Under the pieces are notes generated by a model. That model was given only the letters and a program-made list of their open reading frames with translations, was not told where the DNA came from and did not search any database. A program made the translations under genes and the position numbers. From NCBI GenBank assembly GCA_003645555.1, contig QNFN01000078.1, positions 1-7,730 of the forward strand: DNA of 7,730 nucleotides, in the 5' to 3' direction. Position 1 is the stretch's first letter, and every line of letters starts with the position of its first letter. Origin of the DNA: Gammaproteobacteria bacterium (GTDB lineage: Bacteria; Pseudomonadota; Gammaproteobacteria; QNFN01). Positions 4,816 through 7,730 of this stretch are shown here, piece by piece.

Positions 4816-7620
4816 ATGGACAAGACCTACGACCCGCAGGCGATCGAGCAATCGTGGTACGCCACCTGGGAAAAGAACGGCTGGTTCGAACCCCAGGGTG
4901 AAGGTACGCCCTACTGCATCATGATCCCGCCGCCCAATGTCACCGGCACCCTGCATATGGGGCACGGTTTCAACAACACGGTGATGGATTCCCTGGTGCG
5001 CTTCCACCGCATGCAGGGACGCGACACCCTGTGGCAGCCTGGGACCGACCACGCCGGCATCGCCACCCAGATGGTCGTCGAACGCCAGCTCGAGGCCGAA
5101 GGCAAGACCCGCCACGATCTCGGTCGTGAAGCCTTTATCGAGCGGGTCTGGGACTGGAAGGCGCACTCCGGCGGTTCCATCACCCGCCAGCTGAGGCGCA
5201 TGGGTGCCTCGCTCGATTGGGACCACGAGCGTTTCACCATGGACGAGGGGCTGTCGAAGGCGGTCACCGATGTGTTCGTCCGGCTGCACGACGCCGGCCT
5301 GATCTACCGCGGCAAGCGGCTGGTCAACTGGGACCCGGTACTGCACACCGCCGTGTCAGATCTCGAGGTGGTCAGCCAGGAGGAGAGCGGCCACCTGTGG
5401 CACATGCGCTACCCGCGTAGCGACGGCAAAGGCTTCATCGTCGTCGCCACCACCCGTCCCGAAACCATGCTCGGTGACACCGCCGTCGCCGTTCACCCGG
5501 ACGACGAACGCTACACCGACCTGATCGGCCAGACCGTCGAGTTGCCGCTGACCGGACGCACCATCCCGGTGATCGCCGACGACTACGTCGATCCGGCGTT
5601 CGGCACCGGCTGCGTCAAGATCACTCCGGCCCACGATTTCAACGACTACGCCATTGGCCAGCGTCACGACCTGCCGCTGATCAACATCCTGACCATCGAC
5701 GCCAAGATCAATGACGCGGCACCGGAGAAGTACCGTGGCCTCGACCGCTACGACGCACGCAAGGCGGTGGTCGCCGACCTCGAGGCGGAGGGACTGCTGG
5801 AGAAGATCGACCCCCACAAGCTGATGGTGCCCCGCGGCGACCGCTCGCACAGCGTCATCGAACCGTTCCTGACTGACCAGTGGTTCGTTGACCTGACCCG
5901 CGAGGCCCAGGACGACGGTCGGCCTGGCGGCCTGGCGGCAATCACCCGGCCGGCGCTCGAAACGGTGGCCGATGGCTCGATCCGCTTCATTCCCGGCAAC
6001 TGGGTCAATACCTACAACCAGTGGCTGGAGAACATCCAGGACTGGTGCATCAGCCGCCAGATCTGGTGGGGCCACCGCATCCCGGCCTGGTACGACGACG
6101 CCGGCAACATCTACGTTGCCGAGAACGAGACCGCTGTGCGCGCGAAATACCACCTCGCCGACGACCTGTCGCTGCGCCAGGATGACGACGTTCTCGACAC
6201 CTGGTTCAGCTCGGCTCTGTGGCCCTTCTCCACTCTCGGCTGGCCCGACGAAACCACGCGCCTGAAGAACTTCTACCCGACCAGCCTGCTGGTGACCGGC
6301 TTCGACATCATCTTCTTCTGGGTTGCCCGGATGATCATGATGGGGCTCTACTTCGAAAAGGAAGTGCCGTTCCACGAGGTCTATATCCACGGCCTGGTAC
6401 GCGATGCCCACGGCCAGAAGATGTCGAAGTCGAAAGGCAACGTGCTCGACCCGATCGACCTGATCGACGGCATCGATCTCGACGCCCTGGTCGAAAAACG
6501 GACCCGCGGCATGATGCAGCCACAGATGCGCGCCAAGATCGAGAAGGCAACGCGCAAGGAGTTTCCGGACGGCATTCCGGCCTTCGGCACCGATGCGTTG
6601 CGCTTCACCTTCGCCGCCCTCGCCTCGCCGGGCCGTGACATCAACTTCGACCTCGGCCGCACCGAGGGCTATCGCAACTTCTGCAACAAGCTGTGGAATG
6701 CGGCCCGTTTTGTACTGATGCACACCGAGGACCAGGACTGCGGCGACTCGGGTGGCGCACTCGAACTTTCATCTGCCGATCGCTGGATCATTTCGCGTTT
6801 CCAGCACACCATCGAGCGCGTCACCGAGCAGTTTGGTGACTACCGCCTCGACCTGGTGGCCCAGACACTCTACGAGTTCACCTGGAACCAGTACTGCGAC
6901 TGGTATCTCGAACTGGCCAAGCCGCTGCTGCAGTCGGAGACGGCGAACGCCGCGGCCAAGCGCGGCACCCGCCACACCCTGGTTACTGTGCTCGAGGCGC
7001 TGCTGCGCCTGGCCCACCCGGTGATACCTTTCATCACCGAGACCATCTGGCAACAGGTGGCCCCGCTGGCCGGCAAAAGCGGGCCGACCATCATGCTGCA
7101 GCCCTACCCCGAAACGGAGATACGCCGTGTCGACGCCCACGCCGAAACGGAGCTCGAGTGGCTGATGGCCTGCGTGCTCGGTGTGCGCCAGATCCGCAGC
7201 GGCATGGATATCGCCCCGGGCAAGGCCCTGCCACTGCTGCTCCAGAACGCCAGTGACACCGACCGCGCGCGAATCGCACAGCATGGTGAAATACTGACCG
7301 CACTGGGGCGGCTGGAGTCGCTGACCGTACTTGCCGATGGTGAAGAGGCGCCCGAAGCAGCGACCAGCCTGGTCGGTGACATGCGCCTGCTGATTCCGCT
7401 CGCCGGCCTGATCGACACGGCCGCCGAGCTGGCCCGGCTGGACAAGGAGATCGCCAGGCTCGAGGAGACCATCGGCCGCGGCCGCACCAAGCTGGACAAC
7501 GCCCAGTTCGTCAGCAAGGCACCGGCAGCGGTGGTCGACAAGGAACGAACCAAGATCGCCGAAGCGGAAAGTGCCCTCGACCAGTTAAGCGAACAGCGCA
7601 AAAAGATCGCCGCGCTCTAA
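4816..7620 (+). CDS. valS: Valyl-tRNA synthetase
   Basis: Class Ia synthetase that charges tRNA-Val with valine in the cytosol and hydrolyses misactivated threonine. It has 934 residues against 951 in E. coli and looks complete. The N-terminal catalytic domain has [13 protein letters not shown] (38-50, the HIGH motif is HMGH 47-50). The inserted CP1 editing domain shows TTRPETM (212-218) and [16 protein letters not shown] (263-278). The fold resumes at [16 protein letters not shown] (410-425), and the second signature KMSKS is at 535-539. An anticodon-binding helical domain follows (about 650-800, with [16 protein letters not shown]), and the C-terminal 65 residues, from about 870, form the coiled-coil arm typical of ValRS. 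The ATG gives the expected MDKTYDP start; the binding site is weak (GGA a few bases upstream). It follows the small orf by 98 bases that carry its own promoter candidate. No missing key residue was found. Confidence 0.98.
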   Translation: MDKTYDPQAIEQSWYATWEKNGWFEPQGEGTPYCIMIPPPNVTGTLHMGHGFNNTVMDSLVRFHRMQGRDTLWQPGTDHAGIATQMVVERQLEAEGKTRHDLGREAFIERVWDWKAHSGGSITRQLRRMGASLDWDHERFTMDEGLSKAVTDVFVRLHDAGLIYRGKRLVNWDPVLHTAVSDLEVVSQEESGHLWHMRYPRSDGKGFIVVATTRPETMLGDTAVAVHPDDERYTDLIGQTVELPLTGRTIPVIADDYVDPAFGTGCVKITPAHDFNDYAIGQRHDLPLINILTIDAKINDAAPEKYRGLDRYDARKAVVADLEAEGLLEKIDPHKLMVPRGDRSHSVIEPFLTDQWFVDLTREAQDDGRPGGLAAITRPALETVADGSIRFIPGNWVNTYNQWLENIQDWCISRQIWWGHRIPAWYDDAGNIYVAENETAVRAKYHLADDLSLRQDDDVLDTWFSSALWPFSTLGWPDETTRLKNFYPTSLLVTGFDIIFFWVARMIMMGLYFEKEVPFHEVYIHGLVRDAHGQKMSKSKGNVLDPIDLIDGIDLDALVEKRTRGMMQPQMRAKIEKATRKEFPDGIPAFGTDALRFTFAALASPGRDINFDLGRTEGYRNFCNKLWNAARFVLMHTEDQDCGDSGGALELSSADRWIISRFQHTIERVTEQFGDYRLDLVAQTLYEFTWNQYCDWYLELAKPLLQSETANAAAKRGTRHTLVTVLEALLRLAHPVIPFITETIWQQVAPLAGKSGPTIMLQPYPETEIRRVDAHAETELEWLMACVLGVRQIRSGMDIAPGKALPLLLQNASDTDRARIAQHGEILTALGRLESLTVLADGEEAPEAATSLVGDMRLLIPLAGLIDTAAELARLDKEIARLEETIGRGRTKLDNAQFVSKAPAAVVDKERTKIAEAESALDQLSEQRKKIAAL

Positions 7621-7621
7621 G

Positions 7622-7730
7622 GAACCTCTGATTAATTCTGGACGAAGTAGATGGTGCTTCAGAATGTTCAGATTTGAGGCGCAAAGCGCACGTAATAGCG
7701 AGCTATTGCGAAGCTTGGCAACGAAAAAGC
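7622..7730 (+). repeat. Extragenic stem-loop repeat element (partial) directly after valS
   Basis: No gene is seen in this stretch. It starts with GAACCTCTGATTAATTC one base after the valS TAA. A first stem pairs TTCT (7636-7639) with AGAA (7661-7664) and GAAG (7644-7647) with CTTC (7657-7660). GCGC-AAA-GCGC follows at 7679-7689, and then a hairpin at 7691-7710 in which AATAGC faces GCTATT, extended outward by CG/CG and one G-U pair. The 9-mer CAAAGCGCA (7682-7690) just before this hairpin is identical to one in the lptG-end element, also just before its distal hairpin. From memory the start resembles a common gammaproteobacterial intergenic repeat; this needs a genome search. No U tract follows the hairpins within the window. 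The element is cut by the right edge. Confidence 0.5.

Noticed and set aside
5356..6723. A 455-codon open frame on the minus strand opposite valS
   Set aside because: It lies wholly across the valS coding sequence, its translation matches no family I know, and long antisense frames are expected in GC-rich genes with strong third-position bias.
7691..7710. Intrinsic terminator for valS
   Set aside because: The hairpin is good but is followed by GAAGCTTGG rather than a U tract, so it is reported as part of a repeat element instead.

Overview
The window is GC-rich chromosomal core DNA from a proteobacterium. The arrangement of lptF-lptG diverging from pepA-holC-(small orf)-valS, together with proteins close to the Escherichia coli versions, points to a gammaproteobacterium. 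The GC-rich codon use and the extragenic repeats would suit a free-living, Chromatiales-like or similar lineage, but that placement is inference. No phage, insertion-sequence transposase, CRISPR array, rRNA or tRNA was seen.

Layout: positions 1-88 hold part of an extragenic stem-loop element whose inner end overlaps the lptG stop codon. Two minus-strand genes follow, lptG (86-1150) and lptF (1156-2244), encoding the inner-membrane permease pair of the lipopolysaccharide exporter LptB2FG. A divergent intergenic region (2245-2411) contains a tight inverted repeat made from two copies of the same repeat terminus, a probable extended -10 promoter, a second stem-loop, and the pepA ribosome binding site. 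On the plus strand come pepA (leucyl aminopeptidase), holC (DNA polymerase III chi subunit), a 122-residue acidic protein of unknown function, and, after its own consensus -10 box and leader hairpin, valS (valyl-tRNA synthetase). A second stem-loop element starts one base after the valS stop and runs off the right edge.

How it works together: lptF and lptG form one operon for LPS transport. pepA, holC and the small orf are packed with gaps of 12 and 8 bases and are probably co-transcribed. valS may also receive read-through but has its own promoter candidate. The genes themselves are ordinary and intact. The interesting content is extragenic: the terminal sequence CAACAGCCTG(T/C)TAG occurs at the lptG 3' end and again upstream of lptF, and the elements at the two window edges share a plan of stop codon, stem-loop, CAAAGCGCA, then an AT-rich stem-loop. 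This is the best candidate here for a poorly described system: a repeat family located at gene ends.
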